Positions 1-11,100 of a stretch of 64,000 bases of DNA are shown one piece after another. Positions within the stretch are counted from its first letter, which is position 1. The number at the start of each line of letters is the position of its first letter. The position numbers were made by a program, and so were the translations under genes. The DNA is from Atherinomorus stipes. Taxonomy: Eukaryota > Chordata > Actinopteri > Atheriniformes > Atherinidae. The stretch lies in NCBI GenBank assembly GCA_023101725.1, contig JALJCO010010492.1, positions 124,001-188,000 of the forward strand. Reading direction: 5' to 3'. Below the pieces are notes generated by a model. That model was not told the origin of the DNA. It ran no database searches and saw only the letters and a list, made by a program, of their open reading frames with translations.

Positions 1-712
1 CCCCAACCCCGCCAGAGCCACCGCCCACCCCCCCCACCCACACCCCCCCCCCCACACCCCCCCCCCCCACCCACCCAGCCGCCCAGCATCCGATCCCCCC
101 ACAGATCCACCCCCCGCTCCCCACCCAAACCCCCCAACCCGACACACACAAACCCCACCAATGCACCACCACCCCCACACCCAAACACCCATCCCCCATG
201 CACCCCCCACCCACCCACCCATCTCCACAGGCAACAACACACACACACACCCGCATTCACGCCCCCCCCTCCAGTCACACACCCACCCACACATACCAAG
301 GACGGGGACCACGGGGCCACCAGCCCCTGGACCACGCGAGACCAACCCGCACGAGACCACCCGCGCAGGCCAGCCCCAACCGACACAGCGGCCAGGCAGG
401 ACAGGCACCTGACGTGGAAAAGACCCGGCCACCCCGCAACCCCCCACCCCCCACACACACACCCCCACCGGCCACACACGCACGCACGCACACAGCAGAG
501 GCGCCCCGGCCCCCGGCGCAGTGACTAGACACCAGGTCGTGAGGACCGGCCCAAACCAGAGGAGGCACATCCCGCCGTCCCGCCCCCCCCCCCCCCCCCA
601 GCGCCAAGCCGGGTCCCCCGGCCCCGGGGGCAGGGGCCACCCCCGAGCACCGGTGCCCAGGACCCCCCGGGACGGCCCCGGCCACCTGGCGCCGGCCGAC
701 GGCAACCGGCCA
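1..712. repeat. C-rich, strand-asymmetric low-complexity tract
   Basis: The plus strand is dominated by C runs and CCCA/CACA motifs with very little T; G rises only after about position 300. The minus strand is therefore G-rich with many runs of three or more G, so it has G-quadruplex potential. Open frames here (for example 275-745 minus) are Pro/His/Thr- or Gly-rich and only reflect the composition. There is an abrupt switch to ordinary AT-rich fish DNA at about 712. It may be a real GC-rich satellite in an upstream wls intron, or a poorly assembled stretch. Confidence 0.7.
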
Positions 713-1655
713 GTAATTTCTGTCGTTTCCACACATTTCACACATTGCTACGACTCTGTAATCTCATTCCCACGTTGGTTATTTGTTGCCACGGTTTAAT
801 GCGAGGCCACAGGATAACATCTTAGTAACGCGTCACCAAGAGTTGCAGCTACGTAGTGATACAGCTATGCTGGGATTTGGTTTAACCCCTGGAAGATGTC
901 CAGTAGAAGATGGAACTTGGAGTGGAAATGCTCACCAGAACGGGCCGGAGCATTCCAAGCGGACCGGACTGTACCACTCAGTGGAAACGGGCTTAAATGT
1001 CATGTTCATTCAGAGTCCAGGTCCTGGAGGGCTGGTGTCCTGTAGGCTTAATTTCCTAAAGGTCCCAAAAATGCATTTTAAAAGTCGGTGAGATGTTTCC
1101 TTTCAGGGTGCAGTTCCCAGATTGTGGAATGACTTGCCTCTGTCGACTGTGTGGTCAATTCTGAAGGGCAGTTGAAAACTTTGTTGTATAAGAAAGACTT
1201 TGCATTATGGATTTTAAAGTGTATAGTATGAAATTTATTCCCATTGGTTTGTACTTATTTTATGTACAGCGCTATGTGATTTTTATCCATGAAAAGCATT
1301 TCTGAATACATTTTACTTACTATTTTTACTCTCATAAGTAGTGGACCAACATACCTGTCAACAGGTGCTGATGTATTTTTGAACATTAGAGAAAACACCT
1401 GCAGTGATTGACTCAGTGTTGCTGGAGAAAATTTAAGCTTTGGAGCCCCAATCTGCTTGTTCACTTGTTTTTATTTTTTGCTTGGTTGTTTTTAATATTA
1501 CTTTCAAACCACAATTCAAAAACAATGTTGTGATTTTCATAGAATTTTTTATTTATTATTACTTTTTTCAATTTCAACTAATTTCACTGGCAGCTGATTT
1601 TTTTTTTCTTCTTTGATTGGAGGGTATGAATAATTTTGAGGACTACTGTACATAG
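713..1655. other. upstream wls intron sequence with transposon scraps
   Basis: No exon is seen. Around 1100-1215 the plus strand reads like the C-terminal tail of an L2-type LINE (motif VPRLWNDLPL in one frame), badly decayed. At about 1605-1652 lies a Tc1/mariner-type terminal motif (GGAGGGTATGAATAATTTTG) also found at 10740-10765 and 51155-51180. The rest is unassigned AT-rich intron. Confidence 0.45.
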
Positions 1656-1915
1656 TTTCTGGTGTTTGTTTCAATGCCTGAAAGCCAAGACTTGAGAGAA
1701 CAATATGCAGATGAAAAAAGGCTTCACTGTTGATCTGGGTGGTATTTCTACAAAGTTCTGTTAGTAATAAATTCTGGTTCTGGTTCTGGTTGGTCTTTGT
1801 GGTGCTTTATCTACTGATGCATTTATTTACATAATTTTAGTCTCATAATCTGACAACTGAGGCTGAACCGGAACATGATGTCTGGATGCTGACTGGGATT
1901 AAAGGTTCAGCTTCT
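1656..1915 (+). repeat. 260-bp block, first copy (second at 9374-9631)
   Basis: This segment, from TTTCTGGTGTTTGTTTCAAT to GGTTCAGCTTC, recurs in direct orientation at 9374-9631 with a handful of differences. This copy ends about 48 bases before the acceptor of the first wls exon in the window. It has no terminal inverted repeats that I can see, so it may be either a dispersed repeat or a local duplication. Confidence 0.8.
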
Positions 1916-1963
1916 CCATGCGGGCATATGTTTAAAAAAAAAAACCTTTGTCTGTGCTTCTAG

Positions 1964-2125
1964 ACTCCGGAGAATGAGGGTCGTTACTATGAGTGTGACC
2001 TGCTGCCATTCATGGAGGTGGGGAGTGTGGCCCATAAGTACTACCTTCTCAACATCCGGCTGCCTGTCAATGAGCGCAAGAAGGTCAACGTGGGGATTGG
2101 AGAAATCAAGGACATCCGTCTTGTT
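1964..2125 (+). CDS. wls: wls exon A (luminal domain end)
   Basis: 54 codons, phase 0 at both ends, from [12 protein letters not shown] to [10 protein letters not shown]. Acceptor is TTCTAG at 1958-1963, donor GTAAGT at 2126. It codes for the last part of the luminal Wnt-binding domain before the second membrane helix. The 97-base intron that follows (2126-2222) is one of only two short introns in the window. Confidence 0.96.
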
Positions 2126-5100
2126 GTAAGTTTCTAAGTTTAACGTTGGCGTCTTAGTTGTAATGTACGGAAAAGTAACAAGCAGACAAATGGTTGACAG
2201 TGATGTTTTATTTTCTCCCCAGAGCATCCATCAGAACGGAGGCTTCACCAAGGTTTGGTTTGCCATGAAGACCTTCCTGACGCCCAGCATTCTCATCATC
2301 ATGATCTGGTACTGGAGACGCATCACCCTCATGAGCAGACCTCCTGTTCTACTGGAGAAGTAAGGCCACCAAAACTGCTGGAATGACACCTTCCTACATG
2401 TGAACACTTGTGCCACCATGTATCTAGTTTGTCTTTAAGTGACCCAGTATAGCAGTTAGTGGTGGTTCAGAGGGATGGATGACTCTTTCGCTTGAACAAG
2501 AGGTTCAGGAGGCAGCATGACATCCTCCAGGCCAGAAGATGTTTACAGACACCAGGAAGCATCAGTGCTAACGTGTAGCATAACAAGCACTGGCATTCAA
2601 ATCAAACACAGTTCACCAAAAACACTTTACTACTTCACTACTCCTTCACTACTTTACTCATTCCTAGTATCACTTTACTCATTCGAGAACTTTACTCATT
2701 CCTAGTATTATTTTATTCATTTTTAAGACTCTTTTACTTGTTCTAAGATTACTTGATTCTTTCCAAAAACTATTTTACTTAGGGATCCACGATAACTTTT
2801 TTTTTAATACCGATAACCGATGAATTTAAACTCCTAAAGGCAGATAACCAATACCGATAACACACATACATACCTAACTACACCAAATCAAAAATTCCAA
2901 CTGTATGGGGTAGTTTGAGTCTAAAATAAGGTAGGGAAAGAGGTTTGGAAGCAGTTTGGGGTCTCCATGTGAAGCAGCAGCTTTTTTTCCCCGATCGCGA
3001 TATCTCAGCGTGAAAAGCATAAAGTGGGATTTTCAACTTCTGCATGTCCGATCCTTAAAATTCCAACTGTATGGGACATAAGTTATCGGCTTCTGTCCTC
3101 ATGATATCGGACTTATTGGAATGGCGTCATAATTTCCTGTTATCGGCCCGATAGTTATTGTGCATCCTAATTTTACTCATTCTTAGGACTACTTCACTCC
3201 TCCTAGGATTACTTTACTTGTTCCTAGGATTATTTTACACATTCTTAGGATTACTTTATTTATTCCTAGGACTACTTTAAACATTTTTGGGATTACTTTA
3301 GTCGTTGTTAAGACTGCTTTACTTGCTCTGAGGATTACTTTACTGGAGAAGCATCACCCTCATGAGCAGACCTCCTCGGTTACTTTACTCTTTCCAAGGA
3401 TTACTTTACTCATTCCAAGAACTACTTTTTGTTCCTAGGATTGCTTTATTGTTCCTAGGATTACTTTACCCATTCCCATATGAACTGGGCTGCTATTCTC
3501 TGGCTTCCACTGAAAGAATTGTGCTTTTCTTTTAAGAGAGGACAACATTTAGATTTTCTACTGTGTTCCTGGTGAATTTACTCTGACACAGTAACGCATA
3601 TCTTGATTCTGACACTTCTGTAGTAATCTCATGTGTCTCAACATTCTGTAGAGACCAAGATTTTAAAGGTGCCATGACATGAAATTTCACTTTTCTGGGG
3701 TTTTGGGTGTATAATATGATCTGTTGTGCACTGATGAGGCCATGTGAATGTCCAGAGTGAGAATCAAAGTTCCTGTTTATGGTCTGTCAGCTTTGTCTCT
3801 CTGCTCAGAAACAGTTGAATCAGACAGCAGGCTATCATTCTACGTAGTTCTATCATTCTACGTAATTTAATTGCTCCAATAAGTGCACACTCTCAAGTAA
3901 ACAGCGCCCCCCTCTCTCTCTCCTAACGGTTTATGCACCGTCCGCTCCCCCCTCCCCTCCCTGTCTGATTCAGCTTCGTGTATGGAGCTAGTAGTAACTT
4001 CTGTGCAGTCAGGTCTGGGTTTTCAAACAAATGGATTTAAAGGAGCTGTATCATGCTTTTCAAATGTTCCAAAAGTCAAATATAGGCATTTATAAGCTAG
4101 ATATGTTCCCATCGTTACTACAGAAACTAATTTGGTGTTAAATATTAGTTTTTCGATGCATCTAATTTCCAACACGGAAGTAAGATGGCTGACTGTCCTG
4201 AACCGCGGAGCTCTCGACCAATTGCAGCATGTTTTACGCCCATTTCATGACGTCGCCCTGGAAGAGACACTTATTCTGAAGGGTCACAGAATTGTCTGTA
4301 GCACCGGCACCGGCAGCTCTCATGTGGATGTTAGTAGTAAACATTGATGGATAATTACTCCGATCGACGGGATACAACAGACCAGCCTGTTATGGAGCTG
4401 TATGCGCTCGACCCAGAGTCTGATATGGAGTTTGAAGTACACGCAGTACCACAGAAGTACCACAGAGACCCCTGACAAGCAAGTAATTTAGCGAACAAAT
4501 CATAGGCTAACAGTTAGCGCTGAGCTAAGCAGCACTCACATGGATCTTGTAAACATTGATGGATAATCGGACTCCGATCAACGGGATACAACAGACCAGC
4601 CTGTTATGGAGCTGTATGCGCTCGACCCAGAGTCTGATATGGAGTTTGAAGTATACACAGTACCACAGAAGTACCACAGAGACCCCTGACAAGTAAGTAA
4701 ATTAGCGAACAAATCATAGGCTAACAGTTAGCATTGAGCTGAGAGATGTGTTGACTCACCAGTGTTGTTGTCTGTCCATGCGCGTTTTTATAGTAGGAAC
4801 TGCGTCAGGTTTCAGAAGTAATCCCAGAGAAAAAAACACTTTACTGCCCGAGATTCATGAAGTTGTCAGGAGTGAAGTTCACACACAAAGTTGAGGTTTT
4901 TTTCCCTGCTCCTGAAGTTATAATCCAACCACTTCTGGCAAGTCGATTCATCCAGTAGGTACAACAAATACACTCCCATGCTGAACATAACCACGCTGAA
5001 CGTAACTGCATTTTCCCCCAACTTGCTGTCCTCTAGAGCTTTAAAAAAATAAAATAAAATAAAAGGAAGGAAGAAAATTCTCCTGAACTCTGGAGCAAAC

Positions 5101-8100
5101 GTCTGTTAGCTGATGGCTGCTTGTCTCTGAGGAAATCTTCCTGCAGGTGTTAGTTTCTTCCCCAGAGAGTGTGATTTCAGGAGTTTCTGTTCAACAGAGG
5201 GCGTCTTGCTACGATACTGAGCGTGCGCATTTGGACTTTCGTGATTGGTGCCACGTTCATACGTAACGCGGTGGGTAGTCAGCCGTTTGCAGGGAGGTAG
5301 CGCTTGGTTTAAATATTCATGTAGATTACTCAAATATGCGTGAATGAAGAAAAATAACGATTTAAATCATTTCTTGATGAGGAAATAACATACTGACATG
5401 CTGAAAAGCTCTTAAAAGTCCATTTTTCACGATAGGGCTCCTTTAAAAGAAAACTTCTGCAGCAACACTGAGGGAGGGGGCCACAACCTTGTCATTACCT
5501 GTAAGTTTATTTATTTTCTAAATGCTGTCTTGTCTGATAAACGTAGCTCACACTGTCTGAAGTGCCCATGTTGCTAGCAGTTAGCCTTTAGCAAACTCCG
5601 ACCGCAGCTTGACCTAGATTCTCCAAATAAGGTCATAGCCAAATGAGGTGTAGCCAATCAAAATGAAGTCAACGTGGTCTCCGGGTAAAGCTCCATATCA
5701 TCACCGGACCCAACTGTATTACTGAGGAAGTGAGGTCTGGCGTTTCAAAACGATACTCCGCTGTAAAAAATGCCGTTTTTTTCTTTGGAGTATTTACATA
5801 TAAAGTAATGCCAACAACATAAACTAGTTTTTAACTGCTATGTCATCACTCCTTTAAGATACAGCCTAGTAGTTGCCAAGATATAAGGAATTTATTTTGG
5901 ATTTGTCTTTTCAGATGGGAGGCAGAAAAATAGGCCTTGTGAAGAGGAGGTTGACAGAGAGGAATCAGAGCGATAGTTTGATGAGCTGCAGTGACTCTGC
6001 TCCACTACATGTACTGGGATGTTGCACTTATTAAGTATGGATGAAATGTACAAGTAGGTCATGCTTATTGTGTGCGGTGCAGGTCAGAGGGTGTCGTTTT
6101 AACAAGCACCTCTGGAGGAATGACATGTAGGACTTCAGTAGCTGGTGTTGGGCAACAATTCTGTGCAAAGAAATGGGACACTTTTTAGATTTTAAAAAAC
6201 ATGAATATATCCTCTGTAGTTTATCTCATCCAAGAAAATAAAATGTCAGATAAGTATGTAGTTCCTTATAGGAGCTTGTGCCTGGAACAGGTAGTTTAGA
6301 TGGCAGCGTGTGAAAAGCTGGAGCTTTGCTCCGAGCTCGGTGTTTGTGTAACCTCCTGCCGTGCTGGGAAGATGGATCAGTAAGAGGCAGCGATCTGCGC
6401 CACAGGAAGCGCCTGGCCAAGCGTGAAACGCGCTACAAAATCTGCAAGCTAGCACTCAACACACACACACACACACTCACATTTGGGACAGACACACAAA
6501 ATCCAGCGCGCATACACACACACACGCAGCGCTGACGTCTCTCCTCCTGTCTGTCTCTTCCGGCTGAAGGATCTTATTCCCAGATGACCTGCAGGCTCTC
6601 AGAAAGTGCGTCCCGTACCCTTTTTGTGGGCAGTGGATGATTTTTTCATGCTGTAAAAGCTTTACCAGCATCTCCTGCCGTGCTCGCCCACAGAGGTGTC
6701 AGAATGGTAAACCTCAGACTTCCTCTGGACTGAAATGTCGGGACAATACATCTCAGAAACTCCAGGAAAAAAAACAAACACCTTTTCTGTTACTACATGT
6801 CGCTCCTCTCGTGTATTTAGTCTGTTTGTGGGTTTTGGTTTTTTTTTTGTTTTAAAATCACAAGCAGATGTAAACTGCTCAGGAATGATAATGGCACTGA
6901 TGAGTCAGAGCCGAACAAAAGCTTTGATGGAGTAAATAACTTTAACCCTTAAAGCTCCGCAATACTGCTAAATCCACAGTGATCCATGATAACACCATTA
7001 TTTATCCCATTTATTATCATAAAAACATCACTATCACTACTATGTTGCTAAGAGACCTCTATTTAGACCTGAAAATGATGATGAAGACGCTTCCTGTCCA
7101 ACTTTCCACCAATCAGAGAGCTTAAATTGACGGGAACATCCATTCAGGAGCAGCCAAAGATCAACAAGTGAGCAGAAAGTTCTATGTGTGTCTGAAAAGA
7201 AGAAAAATAATGATCCTCTATGGCTGGAATAAAGAAAGAAGAGCTTTCTGATGCAGCTGAGGTGGAGTTGGTTTGTGAGGATAGAAGGTAAATAGTAGCA
7301 GAAATAACTGGAAATGAGGAAAAAGTGGACAAGTGTGATGAGATCTCGTGAGATTAAAGCTACTGTACGTTCACCCGGCAACGATCAGAAGAGAAGACAC
7401 AAAAGTAGCGTCTTGTCTTCTTCTTTTCATCTGCGTTTACACGAGTGTCGTCATGAAATCTGCGTGCATACGAGGATGCAAGAGTGTGTGGAATTAGATT
7501 GTTAATGCACCAGGGTTTCCACGGGTCCTTAAAGTCTCAAAGTATTACATTTAAATCCTAGAAAACAAGGTCTTAAAATGTCTTAAATTTACGTTAAATT
7601 TAGTTGTAGGTTCATTTTCAGCCGGTGTGTTTAATGCCAATGGGAAAGCACAGCGCCCCACCATACAGCATCTAATATTGCATATGTGTTTGATTAAATT
7701 AGTGTCGTGTCCATTGTGTCAATGAGTTTGCAAGATTAACAGCTGGTTTACGGTATGTCGGCTACAGCGCTGACGTCAGAGTGTGTCTGCGGTGCAGTGT
7801 TGCCAATTTAGCGACTTTGTGGCGATATTTAACCAGTTTTCAGACCCCTTTAGCAATTTTTTTTCCCCTCAAAGGCGACTGTGACAAACCTAGCGGCTTT
7901 TTTGGTGGTGTTGGACACTTGCACTCTTCTTTCTTTCTCAGAAACGGCGTCATGCTGTAACTATGGGGAGGCGACCTGTTAAAGAGTTTATGAATGCTTT
8001 TCCCCTTTTAAATTATTATTTTAAATATGAAATGTCCAAAATGGTCTTACGTGGAGCATGCCCCCGGACCCCCCTAGATGGGTCGTGTCCTCCTCACCTT

Positions 8101-11100
8101 TTTCACCCCTGATCTGTTTTCATGTCTGGTTGTAGACTGTTATTTGAAAACCAAACTTAACTTAATAACACTGAAAAAAAGACAATATTGACAGGTTGTC
8201 CTGTTTTGATGTTTTAAACAAATTTAAAGTGTCTTTTTTTCCCCCCTTTTTTTTAGCTCTTCCATGATGAAAGTGGGAAAAAAAGGCCTCTTATAAAAAG
8301 TAATTTTGCATAGTTTAAATATTGCACCGAGTTGATGACCAATGGGAAATGTAAAGTCTTGATTTCCATTGTAGGAGGCAAAAAGTTAAGTTTTCAAAAG
8401 AAATCGTCATAATATTTAGGGGCAACAGCGCTGCGTCGTCAGGAATTCCACTTTGGAATGAGTTTTCAGATTTTTGCGTCTTCAACCCAGAATAACACTG
8501 TTGCCGTGTGAACGAAAGGCACTTCCCATGAAATGTTTTACATTTTTACCCGCAATCGTCCTCGTGTGAACGGCCCCTAAATTTGGCGAGATTTTGCGTT
8601 TCGGTAAAAAGTTGTCTCGCGGGTCACCTGTAGGGGGCAGTAATGCGCCTTTCCAAAATCAGCGGCAGTCTTTTGCTAACTTAGCGACTTTTTTGCTATA
8701 TTTAGTGAGTTTTCGGATCCCTCTAGTGAGTTTTTTTTCTCCAAAAAAGCGATTAGCATCGAATCTAGCGACTTTTTCTGGTGGTACTAGAGACTTTTGG
8801 AAACTGACGTGAAAGTACATATTGTTGACTCTTATCTAACAGCGGTTGCGCCCACAGGCTCCTCCCTCCTTCTGAACCACAGAGGCTCAACCTGCAGCAT
8901 CTCTGCTCCCAGCAGCAGAACATGCTCCTCTGACTGTTTAGTTTTCAGTCTGTTTCATAGAGCAAAGATGCTGATCTCACCCTGGCTTACTGTCGGATAT
9001 TAATGCCTATCTACGGAGAGTGTGGACAAAATAAATTGAAAAGTACTGAGCATGTTGTAGACTGTTCATTTAGACTCTGTATATTGACAGAGTAGTACTT
9101 TGGTTGCAGCTTTGCACACATTGTTTGCACTTTTAAAAAAAGAAGAGACATTTAATTCTGTTTGTGAAAAGGAGTTCACTGAAAGCCAATTCTTTATTCA
9201 TGCATGGATGCAACTTATTAAACATCCGTATATCCACCTGCATTGTTTTGTGACTGTTATAAAAAGATGACAGATTTTTTTTCAAGCAGTATTTTGTCAT
9301 TTTAGTTTTCTCAAAAGTAATGTGAAAATATCGTCTTGTCTCGTGAGTTGTGTATCGTCACACCCCTCGTAAATAGTTTCTGTTGTGTTTGTTTCAATGG
9401 CTGAAAGCCAAGACTGGGGAGAGGATATGCAGATGAGAAAAGGCTTCACTGTTGATCTGGGTGGTGTTTCTACAAAGTTCTGTTAGGAATAAATTCTGGT
9501 TCTGGTTGGTCTTTGTGGTGCTTTATCTACTGATGCATTTATTTTACATCATTTTAGCCTCATAATCTGACAGCTGAGGCTGAACTGGAACATGATGTCT
9601 GGATGCTGACTGGGATTAAAGGTTCAGCTTCAACGCTGGTTCACATAAAACAAAACAGCCGAGCAGCAAAAAAGATTTAGAGTTTTAGGGTTAAGTTCAG
9701 TTACCTGCCGAGCTTCGGCTCATCCGAATGGAACGCCGACATAAATCCCGTCATTAAATCCTGTCTCACTCTAACCTCCCAGATTTCCTTGGTTTTTCTC
9801 TCCCCACACACATTAACCAGTCCCGTCTGGGTCGGGGCTCTCCCATCTGTCGGTGCTGTTCGTAACATTCCTTGCATTCCTCTTGTTGACCTTTGCTTCA
9901 GCTTCGCTCTGCAGAGCTTTACTGGTGAGCTATCTGAGGTGAAATTGCCTACAACCTGCTTTGAGTTGCCTCGATCTTTCGCTTTCTTTCCCGTCTCTCT
10001 CGCACACTGTCGCTCTGTAACTATGTTTTGCTCTCTTAACTGTTTAAGGAGATCCTTTCTAAGGATAGACCGAAACGTCGGCCACCTGATAGTTTAAGCT
10101 GATATTTGCGTTTATTGCTGGTATCGACATCGGCCGATACGTCAGGTGTGTTGGCCGATAACCCCACTCAGCATAATTTGCTTTTTTTAAAAATATATAT
10201 GGTTATTACAAGTTTTTGTCTATTTAATATTTGTTTACAAGTGCACTGTTTCTTTTTCATAGAGTCGTCCTCAGTTATTCATACCCTCCAATTAAAGAAG
10301 GGAAAAAAAATCAGCTGTCAGTGAAATAACATGAAATTGACAGAATAATAAATGAAAATTCTCTGAAAATCATGACCTTGATTTTTAATTGTGCTTTAAA
10401 AGAAATCTTAAAAACAAACAAACATGAAGGCGGTTTCAAAGCTAAAATGTTGTTGAGCAACAGTTTGAGGCAATCACTGCATCAGGTGCTTTCTATTAAG
10501 TTTTGATAACATGTCTGCACCTGTTGACAGGTATTTGGATCCACGGTTCATGAGCAAGGTGTTTGAATTAGTTTGGGACAGTTTTGTTTATTTTTAAAAA
10601 GATTTTCAGCCAAAATTCAAAAGCACTATAATGCTTCACTAAATTATATTTTTGTAAAAAAAAATTTAAAGACTATTTATATTTTCTTTATTTTCTTATT
10701 TGAATTACTATTGTTAATTTAGCCTTTTCTTTAATTGGAGGGTATGAATAATTTTTAGGACGACTGTTTTTATGCTTTTTTCTTTTTTATATTAACTCAT
10801 TGACTGCCAGACTTTTTCCGAGCAGAGCGCTCCATATTGCCAAGGTTTTTAAGCATTTTTACTGACTTTTGGAGAGCCACAAACCATTGTGTACTATGCC
10901 TGTGCAAACACCAAATCTACCAAAGGAAAGCTTAGACCCTGTTCTTTCATCAGGAAAAAAAAACCATTTGTCTGTAGCTTTTTCCGTTCTTTAGTGATCT
11001 GCAGTAGAACATGGGGTAGTTGCAGCAAAAATGCTGCTTTTCACCCAAAAAACTGAGAAAACAAGCTTTCAGCATTGCGCTTGAAGTAGAAAAGTGACTC

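Larger units (their letters stand above)
2630..3485 (+). repeat. degenerate ~23-bp minisatellite, interrupted by a MITE
   Basis: Tandem, imperfect units of the type TTACTTTACTCATTCCTAGGA run from about 2630 to 2779 and resume at 3170 to about 3485. The gap is the hAT-type insertion at 2780-3169. One unit region (3341-3376) is replaced by a copy of wls exon sequence. Confidence 0.8.

Noticed and set aside
161..745. Pro/His-rich and Gly-rich ORFs at the window start
   Set aside because: Composition effect of the C-rich tract; no domain, and overlapping frames are equally open.
3341..3376. Alternative duplicated exon of wls
   Set aside because: Only 36 bases, no splice sites, and surrounded by minisatellite units.
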